Source: Meridianimarinicoccus zhengii (GTDB lineage: Bacteria; Pseudomonadota; Alphaproteobacteria; Rhodobacterales; Rhodobacteraceae). Taken from it: a stretch of DNA of 64,000 nt. The notes below the pieces were generated by a model. The model searched no databases. It saw only the letters and a program-made list of their open reading frames with translations, and was not told where the DNA came from. The translations under genes and the position numbers were made by a program. Below are positions 51,253 through 61,500 of the stretch, in pieces (position 1 is the stretch's first letter; each line of letters begins with the position of its first letter). Location: the NCBI RefSeq assembly GCF_003254465.1, contig NZ_QDFI01000012.1, forward strand, positions 1 to 64,000, given 5' to 3'.

Positions 51253-53397
51253 ATGGCCGACAGCAAGGTGGACCCGATGAAATACCCCATCCGGATGGAG
51301 GGCGACTACCCGGACGAAGGGCTGTTCCTGGTCGGCGCGGTGGTGGAGGAAGGGCTCAGTCGCCTGACCCACATCACCGCGGAATTCGTCTGCGCCAATC
51401 GCGGGCTCGACCTGAAATCGGTGCTCGGCACGAAGATGCGCGTCGTCATGGACCCGCCTGTCGGCCCCAAGCGTGTCTTCCCCGGCACCTGCGTGTCGGT
51501 GGAATACCTCGGCTCCGACACCGGCCCCGCGCATTTCTGCGCCGAGATCCGGCCGTGGCTGTGGTTCCTGACCCGGTCCAAGGAATGCCGCATCTTCCAG
51601 GAGATGAGCGTACCGGACATCGTGCAGCAGATCCTCGGCGATTACGGCTTTTCCAGCGATCTGGACCAGCGCCTGTCGCAGACCCACGACGCGCGCGGCT
51701 ATGTCGTGCAGTACCGCGAGACGGATTACGATTTCATCTGCCGCCTGATGGAGGAGGAGGGGATCTATTTCTACTTCGTCACCGATGGCGACCGCGAGAA
51801 GATGGTGCTGGCCGACGATGTCGGCGCCCACGACCCGGTGGAGGGCGAGACAGCCATCGAATACATCGCGCGCGAGTCCGGGCAGACCCGCCAGCAGCCG
51901 CACATCTTCGACTGGCGTAGCGGGGAGCGGGCCACAAGCGGGAAGGTCACGCTGGACGATTACGATTTCGAACGCCCCAAGGCGGACCTGACATCCGTCA
52001 GCGCGATCCCCAAGGGCGGGCACGCGCACAAGGACCGGGAGGTCTACGACTACCCCGGGCACCACCGCGACACGGGCGTCGGCGAGCGTAACGCCCGCGT
52101 GCGGATGGAGGCAGAGGCCGTGCGCCATCAGACCGCCCACGGCATGGCCAATGTCACCAATCTGGGCGTCGGGCGAACCTTCACCCTGAAGAACCACCCG
52201 CGCAAGCCCGACAACATCAGCCGCATGATCACCGGCGCGGTGCACAAGCTGCAACTCGTGGGCACCGATCTGCCACCGCCCAGCCTGCGCGGCACGCTGC
52301 ACGGCCAGCTTGCAGAACTGGCGGAGGGCGACGATCCCTACCAGGTCGCGTTCGAAACGATCCCCGCGAGCGCCCAGTACCGCGCTCCGCTGCGCACCCC
52401 CTGGCCGGAAATCGCTGGCGTGCATACTGCCATCGTCGTCGGACCCAGCGGCGAGGAAATCCACACCGACAAATACGGGCGCATCAAGGTCAGGTTCCAC
52501 TGGGACAGGCTGGGCAAGAACGACGACACGGCGTCGTGCTGGGTGCGCACCATGATGCCCTGGACCGGCAAGGCCTGGGGCATGATCGCCGTTCCACGCA
52601 TCGGCCAGGAGGTGGTGATCCATTTCGAGGAGGGCGATCCCGACCGCCCCATGGCGATCGGGATGCTGTACAATGCCGACACGATGCCCCCTTACGCCCT
52701 GCCCGCCAACCAGACGCAATCGGGGATCAAGACCAACACCTCCAAGGACGGCGGCGGCTTCAACGAACTGATGTTCGAGGACAAGAAGGACAAGGAACTC
52801 GTCCGCTTCCAGTCCGAGCGGGACTACGAACAGATCGTCAAGAACAACGCCACGATCAGCGTCGGGCTGGACCACAAGGACAAGGGCGACATGGAACTGA
52901 CCGTGCATCGCCACCTGACGGAAACCGTCAAGACCGGCGATCACACGTTCAAGGTGGCCGCAGGCAGCCAGAAGATCGACGTGAAGAAGGACAAGACCGA
53001 AACGGTGGAAGGCAAGAGCGACCTGACCGTGACCGGCAACGTGACCGAAACGGTCAAGCAGGGCAATGTGGCCCGCAACGTGAACACGGGCAACGTGACC
53101 GAGACGATCAAGATGGGGAACGTGGCCCGCACGCTCAACATGGGCAACGTCACCGAGACGCTGAAGCTGGGCAACTACACGCTGGAGGCGAAAGTCGGCA
53201 AGATCGAGGAATCCGCGCTGCAGGGCATCACGCTGAAATGTGGCGGTTCGTCGATCAAGATCGATCCGATGGGGGTGACGATCAAGGGCCCGATGGTCAA
53301 GATCCAGGCGGACGCGATGTTGCAGGTGAAGGGGACGATGACCCAGGTGCAGGCGCAGATGCTGATCCTGAAGGGCAGCCTCACGATGATCAACTAG
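51253..53397 (+). CDS. vgrG: T6SS spike protein VgrG (TssI)
   Basis: This 714-residue VgrG forms the trimeric spike tip that carries effectors. It has the gp27-like part (residues 1-380, with Q-Y-R-E-T-D-Y-D-F-I-C-R-L-M-E-E-E-G) and the gp5-like OB fold, with D-K-Y-G-R-I-K-V-R-F-H-W-D and W-V-R-T-M-M-P-W. From about residue 480 a beta-helix needle follows that ends with short repeats (residues 595-639, listed separately) and a Lys/Gly-rich tip. There is no fused toxin domain at the C-terminus. The gene stands 97 bases after tssH with its own G-rich site, and is followed by DUF6931-like and PAAR genes. Confidence 0.94.
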   Translation: MADSKVDPMKYPIRMEGDYPDEGLFLVGAVVEEGLSRLTHITAEFVCANRGLDLKSVLGTKMRVVMDPPVGPKRVFPGTCVSVEYLGSDTGPAHFCAEIRPWLWFLTRSKECRIFQEMSVPDIVQQILGDYGFSSDLDQRLSQTHDARGYVVQYRETDYDFICRLMEEEGIYFYFVTDGDREKMVLADDVGAHDPVEGETAIEYIARESGQTRQQPHIFDWRSGERATSGKVTLDDYDFERPKADLTSVSAIPKGGHAHKDREVYDYPGHHRDTGVGERNARVRMEAEAVRHQTAHGMANVTNLGVGRTFTLKNHPRKPDNISRMITGAVHKLQLVGTDLPPPSLRGTLHGQLAELAEGDDPYQVAFETIPASAQYRAPLRTPWPEIAGVHTAIVVGPSGEEIHTDKYGRIKVRFHWDRLGKNDDTASCWVRTMMPWTGKAWGMIAVPRIGQEVVIHFEEGDPDRPMAIGMLYNADTMPPYALPANQTQSGIKTNTSKDGGGFNELMFEDKKDKELVRFQSERDYEQIVKNNATISVGLDHKDKGDMELTVHRHLTETVKTGDHTFKVAAGSQKIDVKKDKTETVEGKSDLTVTGNVTETVKQGNVARNVNTGNVTETIKMGNVARTLNMGNVTETLKLGNYTLEAKVGKIEESALQGITLKCGGSSIKIDPMGVTIKGPMVKIQADAMLQVKGTMTQVQAQMLILKGSLTMIN
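53035..53169 (+). repeat. Five 9-residue repeats in the VgrG needle
   Basis: Codons 595-639 of vgrG encode five tandem nonapeptides that start G-N-V: alternating G-N-V-T-E-T-(V/I/L)-K-x and G-N-V-A-R-(N/T)-(V/L)-N-x. The 27-base period is exact. The pattern fits rungs of the gp5-like beta-helix that carries the spike tip. Copy number may vary between strains and change needle length. Confidence 0.85.
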
Positions 53398-53407
53398 GGG
53401 CGTGAAC

Positions 53408-54022
53408 ATGTCGGACCGGTTCGAAGGCTTGAAGAAACTTCCACGCGCGCCCGCGTTGCGCCAGCTTGCGCTCGCCAACCTGAAGCTCGACACGGTGCTG
53501 GCCGCGCCTGCCTCGGCGCCGGTGGATGCTGTTCTGGCGGAACTTGATGCGTCGGGCGCCTATCTGGACATGCTGCGCGTCCTGGCCGCGGCGCTGCCGG
53601 TGCGCGAAGGCATCTGGTGGGCCTGCCTTGCGGGCGAGGATATCGCGCCCGACCCGAAGTCGCCGCCGCCACCTCTCGCCGCAGCGCAGGCCTGGGTTCT
53701 GAAACCGGGCGATGCCACCCGCGACAAGGCCCGGCAGGCAGCGGAACTGGCCGAGCCGGACGACGACACCGTGCTGTGCGCAACCGCCGTCGCCATGCAT
53801 GACGGCAAGCTGGGCAGCGGCGATCTGGCCGCATATGACGCGCCGCCGGGCACCGCGGCGATGGCGATCCTGGGCATGAACCTCTTGTCGCTGGGCAGCG
53901 TCGAGGCCGAAGCGTTCGAAGACCGCAAGACCCGCCTGATCGACCGGGCGCTGGACATCGCGCGCGGCGGCAACGGGCGGCTGGGCACCGCACCCGCCGC
54001 CGTGGGGGAGGCTGCGCCATGA
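53408..54022 (+). CDS. DUF6931-like T6SS-associated protein
   Basis: This 204-residue protein of unknown function looks like the DUF6931 family, which occurs next to vgrG in alphaproteobacterial T6SS loci. The sequence is Ala-rich and mostly helical. It begins R-F-E-G-L-K-K-L-P-R-A-P-A-L-R-Q-L and has W-W-A-C-L-A-G-E-D-I-A-P near residues 68-80, with a Pro-rich stretch after it. It has no signal peptide and no membrane span. Position between vgrG and PAAR, overlapping PAAR by ATGA, suggests a role in spike loading or as an adaptor; a secreted effector is an alternative. A GTG two codons upstream is also a possible start. Confidence 0.6.
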   Translation: MSDRFEGLKKLPRAPALRQLALANLKLDTVLAAPASAPVDAVLAELDASGAYLDMLRVLAAALPVREGIWWACLAGEDIAPDPKSPPPPLAAAQAWVLKPGDATRDKARQAAELAEPDDDTVLCATAVAMHDGKLGSGDLAAYDAPPGTAAMAILGMNLLSLGSVEAEAFEDRKTRLIDRALDIARGGNGRLGTAPAAVGEAAP

Positions 54023-54309
54023 TGCCCTGCGCCCGCATTCTCGACCCGCATGTCTGCCCGATGGTCACGGGGGTCGTGCCCCATGTGGGCGGACCGGTCG
54101 GGCCGCCCGGCGTGCCCACGACGCTGGTCTGCATGATGCCCGCCGCCCCGCTGGGCAACATGGCGATCTGCGTCGGCCCGCCCGACACGATCATCAAGGG
54201 GTCGGCCACAGTCCTGACCGGCAAGCGTCCGCAGGCCCGGCTGACCGACAACTGCGCCCATGGCGGGCTGATCGTCATGGGCGCTCCGACGGTTCTGGTG
54301 GGTGGTTAA
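54019..54309 (+). CDS. PAAR-domain spike tip protein
   Basis: This 96-residue protein has the PAAR pattern: D-P-H-V-C-P near the start, G-P-P-G-V-P-T-T-L-V in the first half, P-D-T-I-I-K-G-S-A-T-V-L, then D-N-C-A-H-G-G-L-I-V-M-G-A-P-T-V-L. Conserved His and Cys residues would bind the zinc that sharpens the cone. It caps the VgrG trimer. There is no toxin extension; the domain is almost the whole protein. It overlaps both neighbours (ATGA upstream, TAATG downstream), so it is made together with DUF6931 and TagH. Confidence 0.9.
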   Translation: MMPCARILDPHVCPMVTGVVPHVGGPVGPPGVPTTLVCMMPAAPLGNMAICVGPPDTIIKGSATVLTGKRPQARLTDNCAHGGLIVMGAPTVLVGG

Positions 54310-55727
54310 TGGCGGTGACGGTGCATTTCCAGTCCACGGGCATGGTGCCGGGCGACGGGCGTCCGGTGCGCATGGTCGGCGGATCCATGACAATCGGGCG
54401 CAGCCCCGACAACGATCTCGTGCTGCCTGACCCGGAGAAATCCATCTCCAAACGCCATTGCGCGATCGAGGTCAGCCACGGCGCAGTCACCGCCATCGAC
54501 ATGTCCACCAACGGCACGTTCCTGAACTATGCCAAGGTGCCGGTGGGCGAGGTGCCCGCGCCGCTGAACGATGGCGACGTGCTGACCATCGGCCCCTATG
54601 AACTGCTCGTCGAGATCACGGAGGACGCCGCGGCCGGTGCCGGGCGCGGACCGGCGGCGGCGCAGGCAGCGGCCTATCCGGGGACCGAGGACATTCTCGG
54701 CGGATCGGACGATGGCGGCGATTTTCTCGACGATCTGCTGGGCGAGGGCGCGGCCCCGAAAGGACCATCCAGCGTGCAGCGCCCCGATGACGCCGATGCG
54801 GATGGCCTTCTGCCGCCGTTGGGTGAGGACGCGGATGACCTGCTGGGCCCCGCGCCCGCGGCGGATCAGTATTCCGGGGCCAGCCAGGGGGATCATTCCT
54901 CGGCGGCACAGGATCATTTCAGCCCTTCGGGCGTGACGCAGGACATAATCCCCGAGGATTGGGACCCAGACGACCTGCTGGGCGACGAGCCGCTGACCCC
55001 GCCCGGCACTGCCCCGGCAGCCGAGCCGGATGCAGCGCCCATTCCCGACGACCCCTTCGCGGAGGTACCATCGGAAACCGTGCCACCGCGCAAGGTTCCG
55101 CCCGTCGATCCGGCACCGCCGCCGGCCACGGACCCGGCACCCAGCCATGATGCCGCGGCGAGGGCTTTTCTGAAGACCGCAGGGGCGGAACGGCTGAACG
55201 TGCCCGACGCGGATCTGGTGCCGACCCTGTCACGCATGGGCCACGTGATGCGTATTCTCGTGAAGGGACTGCGCGAGGTCCTGATGACCCGCACCTCGAT
55301 CAAGTCGGAATTCCGCATCCAGCAGACGGTGATCGGCGTGGGCGGGAACAACCCGTTGAAATTCTCGGTCAGTCCCGAACAGGCGATCGAGGCGATGGTG
55401 CGGCCGCCGGAGACCGGGTATCTCGACCCGGTGGACGCGGCCGAGCAGGCCCTGCAGGACATCAAGGCGCACGAGATCGCGATGATGACCGGCATGGAAG
55501 CCGCGCTCAAGGACGTGCTGCGCCAATTGTCGCCCGCGGAGCTGGAAAAGAAGATGCAGACCGGCGGCGGGATCGGCGGGCTTCTGAAGGGACGCAAGGC
55601 GCGCTACTGGGAAGTTTATGAACAGATGTATGCCGAGATCGCGGACCGCGCCGAGAACGATTTCCACGAGATGTTCAGCCGCGAATTTGCCCGCGCCTAT
55701 CAGGCGCAACTGGAAAGGCTGAAATGA
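54309..55727 (+). CDS. tagH: T6SS FHA-domain protein TagH (ImpI-like)
   Basis: This 472-residue protein has an N-terminal FHA domain (residues 20-95: G-R-S-P-D-N-D-L-V-L-P-D, then S-I-S-K-R-H-C-A-I, then N-G-T-F-L-N-Y), which binds phosphothreonine. An acidic, Pro/Asp-rich linker spans about residues 105-280. The C-terminal helical domain ends with M-Q-T-G-G-G-I-G-G-L-L-K-G-R-K-A-R-Y-W-E, as in TagH/ImpI proteins. FHA proteins of this type are switched by a kinase/phosphatase pair that activates the T6SS. The PppA gene downstream provides the phosphatase. Confidence 0.9.
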   Translation: MAVTVHFQSTGMVPGDGRPVRMVGGSMTIGRSPDNDLVLPDPEKSISKRHCAIEVSHGAVTAIDMSTNGTFLNYAKVPVGEVPAPLNDGDVLTIGPYELLVEITEDAAAGAGRGPAAAQAAAYPGTEDILGGSDDGGDFLDDLLGEGAAPKGPSSVQRPDDADADGLLPPLGEDADDLLGPAPAADQYSGASQGDHSSAAQDHFSPSGVTQDIIPEDWDPDDLLGDEPLTPPGTAPAAEPDAAPIPDDPFAEVPSETVPPRKVPPVDPAPPPATDPAPSHDAAARAFLKTAGAERLNVPDADLVPTLSRMGHVMRILVKGLREVLMTRTSIKSEFRIQQTVIGVGGNNPLKFSVSPEQAIEAMVRPPETGYLDPVDAAEQALQDIKAHEIAMMTGMEAALKDVLRQLSPAELEKKMQTGGGIGGLLKGRKARYWEVYEQMYAEIADRAENDFHEMFSREFARAYQAQLERLK

Positions 55728-55749
55728 CAATGCCGAGCGAGGACGCCTG

Positions 55750-57090
55750 ATGTCGTGGGAAAGCAAGGTTCTGTGGACCGAGGGCATGTTTCTCCAGCCC
55801 CACCATTTCCAGCAGTCCGACCGGTATCACGAGGCGCTGGTTAGCGGGCTGGCGGCCCGGATCGCGCCCTATGCCTGGGGCCTTTCGGCGATCGAGATCG
55901 ACACCGAGCTTTTGAAGGTCGGGCAGTTCAGCCTTCGCACGGTTTCCGGTCTCACGCCCGACGGGGCGGTGTTCCGCGTTCCGGGTTTCGACGACCATCC
56001 CCCCGCGCTGGACGTGCCGTCGGGCGTGAAGGATTGCGTCGTCTACCTGACCGTGCCGCAGCGGCGCCAGGGCGCGCTGGATGTGGACATGACCGGGTCG
56101 GAACTGTCCGCAGCACGGCTGCGCCCGGCCGAGATGGATATCGCCGACAGCACCGGACGCGGGCGCAAGGAAACGCGGCTCGCGGTCGGCAAGATGCGGC
56201 TGCAATTCGCGCTGGAGGTGGACGACCTTGCCGACAAGCTGTCGATCCCCATTGCCCGTATCATCGAGGTCCGCGCCGACCAGGAGGTCGTGCTGGACAG
56301 CGCTTTCGTGCCCTCGTGCCTCGACATTCGGGCGGCACCGCCGCTCAAGGGGTTCGTCGATGAACTGACCGGGCTTCTGGCGCACCGCATGACCGCGCTG
56401 TCGGGGCGGCTGACCGCCGGCGCGGGGGCAAAGGGCAGCGCCGAGATCCAGGATCTTCTGCTCTTGATGACGATCAACCGGACGCTGCCGGTGCTGCGGC
56501 AGATGGCGGAGCAGGACAACCTGCATCCGCTGGTCCTGTTCCGCGACTGCGTGTCCCTCGCAGGGGAATTGTCGAGCCTGCTGTCCCACGAGAAGCGGCC
56601 CAACACCTATCCCGCCTACCAGCATCACGACCTGACGGCCACCTTCCATCCGGTCATCCGCGATCTGCGGACATACCTGTCGGCGGTTCTGGAACAGACC
56701 GCGGTGTCGATCCCGATCGAGGAACGCAAGTTCGGCATCTGGGCCGGGCGGCTGGCCGACCGCAAGCTGATCGGCAACGCGAGTTTCGTGCTGGCGGTGT
56801 CGGCGGACATCCCGGCCGAACGGGTGCGGCGGCATTTCGCGGGCCAGGCCAAGATCGGCCCGGTGGAGGAAATCCGCCAACTGGTCAACTCCGCCCTGCC
56901 GGGGATCGGGGTGTCGGCGCTGCCGGTCGCCCCGCGACAGATCCCCTACAATTCCGGATCGGTGTATTTCGAACTGGACGGGTCGAGCCCCTACTGGGGC
57001 AAGATGACGACCTCGGGCGGGATCGCGGTGCATGTATCGGGCGAGTATCCGGGGCTGAGCCTGGAATTGTGGGCGATCCGGCGAAACTGA
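55750..57090 (+). CDS. tssK: T6SS baseplate-membrane linker TssK
   Basis: This 446-residue protein is the ImpJ/VasE trimer that ties the baseplate to TssL and TssM. The hallmark start W-E-S-K-V-L-W-T-E-G-M-F-L-Q-P-H-H-F-Q-Q is present at residues 3-22. The C-terminal head contains I-P-Y-N-S-G-S-V-Y-F-E-L-D, then S-G-G-I-A-V-H-V-S-G-E-Y-P. The gene lies 22 bases after tagH and 19 bases before tssL. Length is normal. Confidence 0.96.
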   Translation: MSWESKVLWTEGMFLQPHHFQQSDRYHEALVSGLAARIAPYAWGLSAIEIDTELLKVGQFSLRTVSGLTPDGAVFRVPGFDDHPPALDVPSGVKDCVVYLTVPQRRQGALDVDMTGSELSAARLRPAEMDIADSTGRGRKETRLAVGKMRLQFALEVDDLADKLSIPIARIIEVRADQEVVLDSAFVPSCLDIRAAPPLKGFVDELTGLLAHRMTALSGRLTAGAGAKGSAEIQDLLLLMTINRTLPVLRQMAEQDNLHPLVLFRDCVSLAGELSSLLSHEKRPNTYPAYQHHDLTATFHPVIRDLRTYLSAVLEQTAVSIPIEERKFGIWAGRLADRKLIGNASFVLAVSADIPAERVRRHFAGQAKIGPVEEIRQLVNSALPGIGVSALPVAPRQIPYNSGSVYFELDGSSPYWGKMTTSGGIAVHVSGEYPGLSLELWAIRRN

Positions 57091-57109
57091 ACGAAGGGGG
57101 CGCAGGTCC

Positions 57110-58507
57110 ATGTCGAACAATGACCCGTTTGCCGAACCCGAGGATGGCGAAAAGACCGTGATCCGGCCCAATCCGGGCGGGCGGCGACCCGCGGGCGTGG
57201 CCAGCCCGGCACCCGCGCCGGCCGCACCCGGTCCCCAGGCGGGAACGGCCGCCCAGGCGCCGGAGCCGGCCCCGGCCGGATCACAAGCGCAAGGCGGCGC
57301 CACCGATATCGCCAGCGGCGCCACGGGGATGAACCCGCTCAACGCCGCCGCGGCGACGCTTTTTTCGCTGGTCAGCCGTATCCGCAACCGCGCACAGCAT
57401 CCCGACCCGGACGCGCTGCGCCGCTCCGTCGTGGCCGAGATCCGCGCCTTCGAAAGCCGGGCCACGCAGGCGGGCACCGACGAGCGGTCGGTCAAGGTCG
57501 CCCGCTATGCCATCTGCGCGACACTGGACGACGTGGTGCTGAACACGCCCTGGGGCGGGGCGTCGTCCTGGTCCACGCAGTCCATGGTCGGCACGTTCCA
57601 CCGCGAAACCGTGGGCGGTGACAGGTTCTACGACCTGCTCGCGCGGCTGGAAAAGGATCCGGCCGCCAATATCGACCTGCTGGAATTCCTGTTCATGTGC
57701 CTGTCGCTGGGCTTCGAGGGGCGGCTGCGCGTCGAACAGGGCGGGCGCGACAAGCACGCGCAGGTGCGCGCAGGCCTCGCGTCGATCATCCGCGCCCATC
57801 GCGGCGCGGCGGAACAGGACCTGTCGCCGCACTGGCAGGGCGTGAACCGCCCGCACCGCCCGCTGTCGATCTGGCGGCCGGTCTGGATCGCCATTGCCGC
57901 CGTCGCGGCGCTGCTGGGGACCGGGTTCGTCGGGCTCAGCTTCGCGCTGTCGTCGCAGACATCGGACCTGACCGACCGGCTGGCAGGTCTTGACCGGCCC
58001 GGCCCGGTGGAGCTGGAACGCCGCGCGCCGCCCGTGATCCCGGTTGAGACCCCGCAGGCCCGTGCGCAAATCGACCGGGTGTCGGATTTCCTCGAGGTCG
58101 AGATCGCGGAAGGGCTGGTCAACGTCTTCCAGAACGCCAACACGATCACCGTGCGGCTTGCAGGGGCAGGGATGTTCGCGTCCGGATCGGACGTGCTGAA
58201 GGATCGGTTCGAGGTGCCTCTTACCCGCGTCGCAGACGCTCTCGACGACACGGATGGCCCGGTCATCGTCGCCGGGCATTCGGACAACGTGCCGATCCGG
58301 TCGGCTCGCTTTCCCAACAATCTCGCGCTGTCGCTGGCGCGGGCGGAATCGGTCAAGGCGTTCATTGCCGGGCATCTCGACGATCCATCCCGGCTGAAGG
58401 CCGAGGGGCGGGCGGACCGCGAACCTATCGCATCGAACGACACTGCCGAGGGCCGCGCCGCGAACCGGCGTATCGAGATCGTTCTGGTCAGGAAGGACGT
58501 GCCGTGA
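57110..58507 (+). CDS. tssL: T6SS membrane protein TssL with C-terminal OmpA-like domain
   Basis: This 465-residue inner-membrane protein has a long Pro/Ala-rich N-terminus (residues 15-75), then a cytoplasmic DotU domain with P-L-N-A-A-A-A-T-L-F-S-L-V-S-R-I, and one transmembrane span near residues 258-282. A periplasmic OmpA-like domain follows with V-I-V-A-G-H-S-D-N-V-P near residues 382-394 and R-A-A-N-R-R-I-E-I-V-L at the end. The OmpA part should hold peptidoglycan, helping anchor the machine in this extended TssL type. Its stop overlaps the tssM start codon (TGATG). Confidence 0.93.
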   Translation: MSNNDPFAEPEDGEKTVIRPNPGGRRPAGVASPAPAPAAPGPQAGTAAQAPEPAPAGSQAQGGATDIASGATGMNPLNAAAATLFSLVSRIRNRAQHPDPDALRRSVVAEIRAFESRATQAGTDERSVKVARYAICATLDDVVLNTPWGGASSWSTQSMVGTFHRETVGGDRFYDLLARLEKDPAANIDLLEFLFMCLSLGFEGRLRVEQGGRDKHAQVRAGLASIIRAHRGAAEQDLSPHWQGVNRPHRPLSIWRPVWIAIAAVAALLGTGFVGLSFALSSQTSDLTDRLAGLDRPGPVELERRAPPVIPVETPQARAQIDRVSDFLEVEIAEGLVNVFQNANTITVRLAGAGMFASGSDVLKDRFEVPLTRVADALDDTDGPVIVAGHSDNVPIRSARFPNNLALSLARAESVKAFIAGHLDDPSRLKAEGRADREPIASNDTAEGRAANRRIEIVLVRKDVP

Positions 58508-61500
58508 TGGGCAAGCTGTTGCGGGCGCTGGGATCGTCCATCGGCATCACGGTGATCGTGGCGCTGTCGCTGTCGCTGTGCATCTGGTTCCTGGGCGGTT
58601 TCCTCGGGATCGGCGATGCACGCCCGCTGCAAGGCGTCGCCGGGCGGCTGGTCGGGCTCGGCATCCTGTGGATTCTCGCGCTGGTCGTGATCCTGATCCT
58701 GCTGCTGACGGCGCGCAAACGCGACGCGGCCATGACCGAAGAGATCGTCACAGCCACCGACGCCACCACCGCCGAGAACGCCGCCGTACGCGCCGAACTG
58801 GACGAGATGCGCGGCAAGCTGCGCACGGCGCTGGGGTCGCTGCGGCGGTCGCGCTTCGGGCGCGGGCATCTCTATGAACTGCCGTGGTATGTCATCATCG
58901 GCCCGCCCGGCGCGGGCAAGACCACCGCGATCGTCAATTCCGGCCTGCAATTCCCGCTGGCCGAGGAGATGGGCAAATCCGCCATCGGCGGCGTCGGCGG
59001 CACGCGCAATTGCGACTGGTGGTTCACCGACAGTGCCGTGCTGGTGGACACCGCCGGGCGCTACACAACCCATGAAAGCGACAGCACGGCGGACAACGCC
59101 GCGTGGCTGGGCTTTCTCGGCATCCTCAAGAAATACCGCAAGCGCCAGCCGATAAACGGTGCCATCGTCGCCGTAAGCCTGTCGGACCTGTCGATGCAGG
59201 ACGAACGCACGCGCGAAAGCCACGCCGCCGCGATCCGCCGCCGCCTGACCGAACTGCGCGAAAAACTGGGCGTGCGCTTCCCGGTCTACGTTCTGTTCAC
59301 CAAGGCCGACCTGATGGCGGGCTTCATCGAATTCTTCGATCCGCTGGGCAAGGAGGCCCGCGGCCAGGTCTGGGGTTTCACGCTGCCGCTGGCGGCAGGC
59401 AACGACAGTGGCAGCCCGCTGACGCGGTTCGATGCCGAATACGGCGCGCTTCTGGACCGGCTGAACGCCCAGTCGCTCGACCGGATGCAGGCCGAAACCG
59501 ACGCGGGCAAGCGCAGCCTGATCGCGGGCTTCCCGGCGCAGGTCGCCTCGCTCCGGGCGGTGGCGCGGGATTTTCTGGGCGCGCTGGTGCAGGACAACCG
59601 GTTCGAACACGCGCCCATGTTGCGCGGGGTCTACTTCACCTCGGGCACGCAGGAAGGATCGCCCATCGACCGGCTGATGATGGGCATGGCGCGGACCTTC
59701 GGGATCGGACGGCAGGCGCTTGGCAGCGGCAGCGGGTCGGGCAGGTCCTATTTCCTGACGCGGCTCTTCACCGACGTGATGTTCCCGGAATCGGGGCTCG
59801 TGTCCGCCGACGACCGGGTGGAACGGCGGTATCGCTGGACCCGGCGCGCGGCCTTCGCGGCGACTCTGCTGGCCGCTGTCGGCATGGGCGCGGTCTGGAC
59901 CCGCAGCTACATCGGCAACACCGCGCTGATCGAGGCAGCGGACACACAGGCGACGCAATATGCCGAGGCCGCCGCCCAGCTTCCGGACGGCCCGGTCAGC
60001 GACACCGACCTGCCCGCCATCGTACCTGCACTGAACATCCTGCGCGACATGCCGGTGAACCCGGCCGCAGGCACGTCCGAACGCCAGGCCGGTCTGGGCT
60101 GGGGGCTCTACCAGGGCGCGGTGATCGGCAATCAGGCCGCGCAGGCCTATCGCGCCGGGCTGAACGAGCACCTGCTGCCGCGCCTGCTGCTGCGTCTGGA
60201 AGAACAGATGCAGAGCAACATCAACAATCCCGACCTGCTCTATGAGGCGCTCAAGGTTTACCTGATGCTCGGGCTGATCGGGCCGATGAACGCGGATCTG
60301 GTTACCGAATGGATGACGGTGGACTGGCTGCTGGCCTATCCCGGCCCCCAGCGCGCCGGGCTGCGCGACGACCTGTCTAGCCATCTTGCCGCCATGCTGG
60401 ACCAGCCGATGGACGCGATCACGCTGAACGACGATCTCGTGAAGCAGGTACAGGGCGTGCTGGCGCGCATGCCGCAGGCGCAGCGGGTCTATAACGGGAT
60501 CATCAACAGCCAGGCCGCGACGCAACTGCCGCAATGGCGGCTGACCGATGTGGGCGGCCCGTCGCTGTCGCGCGCCTTCGTGAGGTCCACATCCGCGCCG
60601 CTGACCGAAGGCATTCCCGGCATCTACACCTATGACGGCTTCAACCAGGTGTTTCTGGCCGAGGCGCTTGGCGTGGCCGAGCGAATCCAGCGCGATGCGT
60701 GGGTGCTGGGCGAACAGAACGCCGCCGACCAGAGCGAGGCGGCGCTGGCCGCACTCAGCCGCGATGTGCTGGGCCTCTATTACAACGATTTCGTGGCACA
60801 ATACGACAAGCTGCTGGCGGAGCTGGACATCGTGCCGCTGCGCTCGCTCAGCCACGCGGTGGAGGTCACGAACGTGCTGGCCGGTCCGACCTCGCCTATC
60901 GTGAACGTGCTGACCGCCGTGGCCAAGGAAACACGGCTGACCTATGTGCCCCCGCCCGCCGAAGACGCCGGGGGCGGGCCTACGGCCGAGCAGGCGGCCC
61001 TGACCGGGCGCATCGCCGGGCGGCTTGCAGGCGTGAACACCCGGCTCAACCCGCAGGCCCAGCGGCTGCTGGAGACGATGAACACCGGCACCGGCGCAGG
61101 CGGCGGGGAACCCGAACTGCCCGGCCAGTATGTCGAGGACCGCTTTTCGTGGCTGCACGACCTGGTCGCCAGCGAAGAGGGGCAGCCATCGCGGCTGGAC
61201 GGGCTGATGCAGTCGCTGACGCTGGTCTACCAGGAACTTAACAAGCTGAACTTCGCGGGCGACCCCGGCACGCCGGATCCGCAGGGTTCGGCGCTTGCGC
61301 AATTCCAGGCCGAGGCGGACCGGATCGGGGGTCCGCTGCAACGCTGGGCGCAGCAGATCGTGATCGGGTCGTCCGGGATCACCGCCGACACGACCCGCGC
61401 CGGGCTGAACGCCCAATGGCAGGCCGGCGTGCTGCCCATGTGCAAGCAGGCCACCACGAACGCCTATCCCTTCGACCGGCGCGCGGCAGCCGACATCGCG

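Noticed and set aside
51253-53397. A fused effector domain at the VgrG C-terminus
   Set aside because: After the beta-helix repeats only the short needle tip remains; nothing resembles a toxin.
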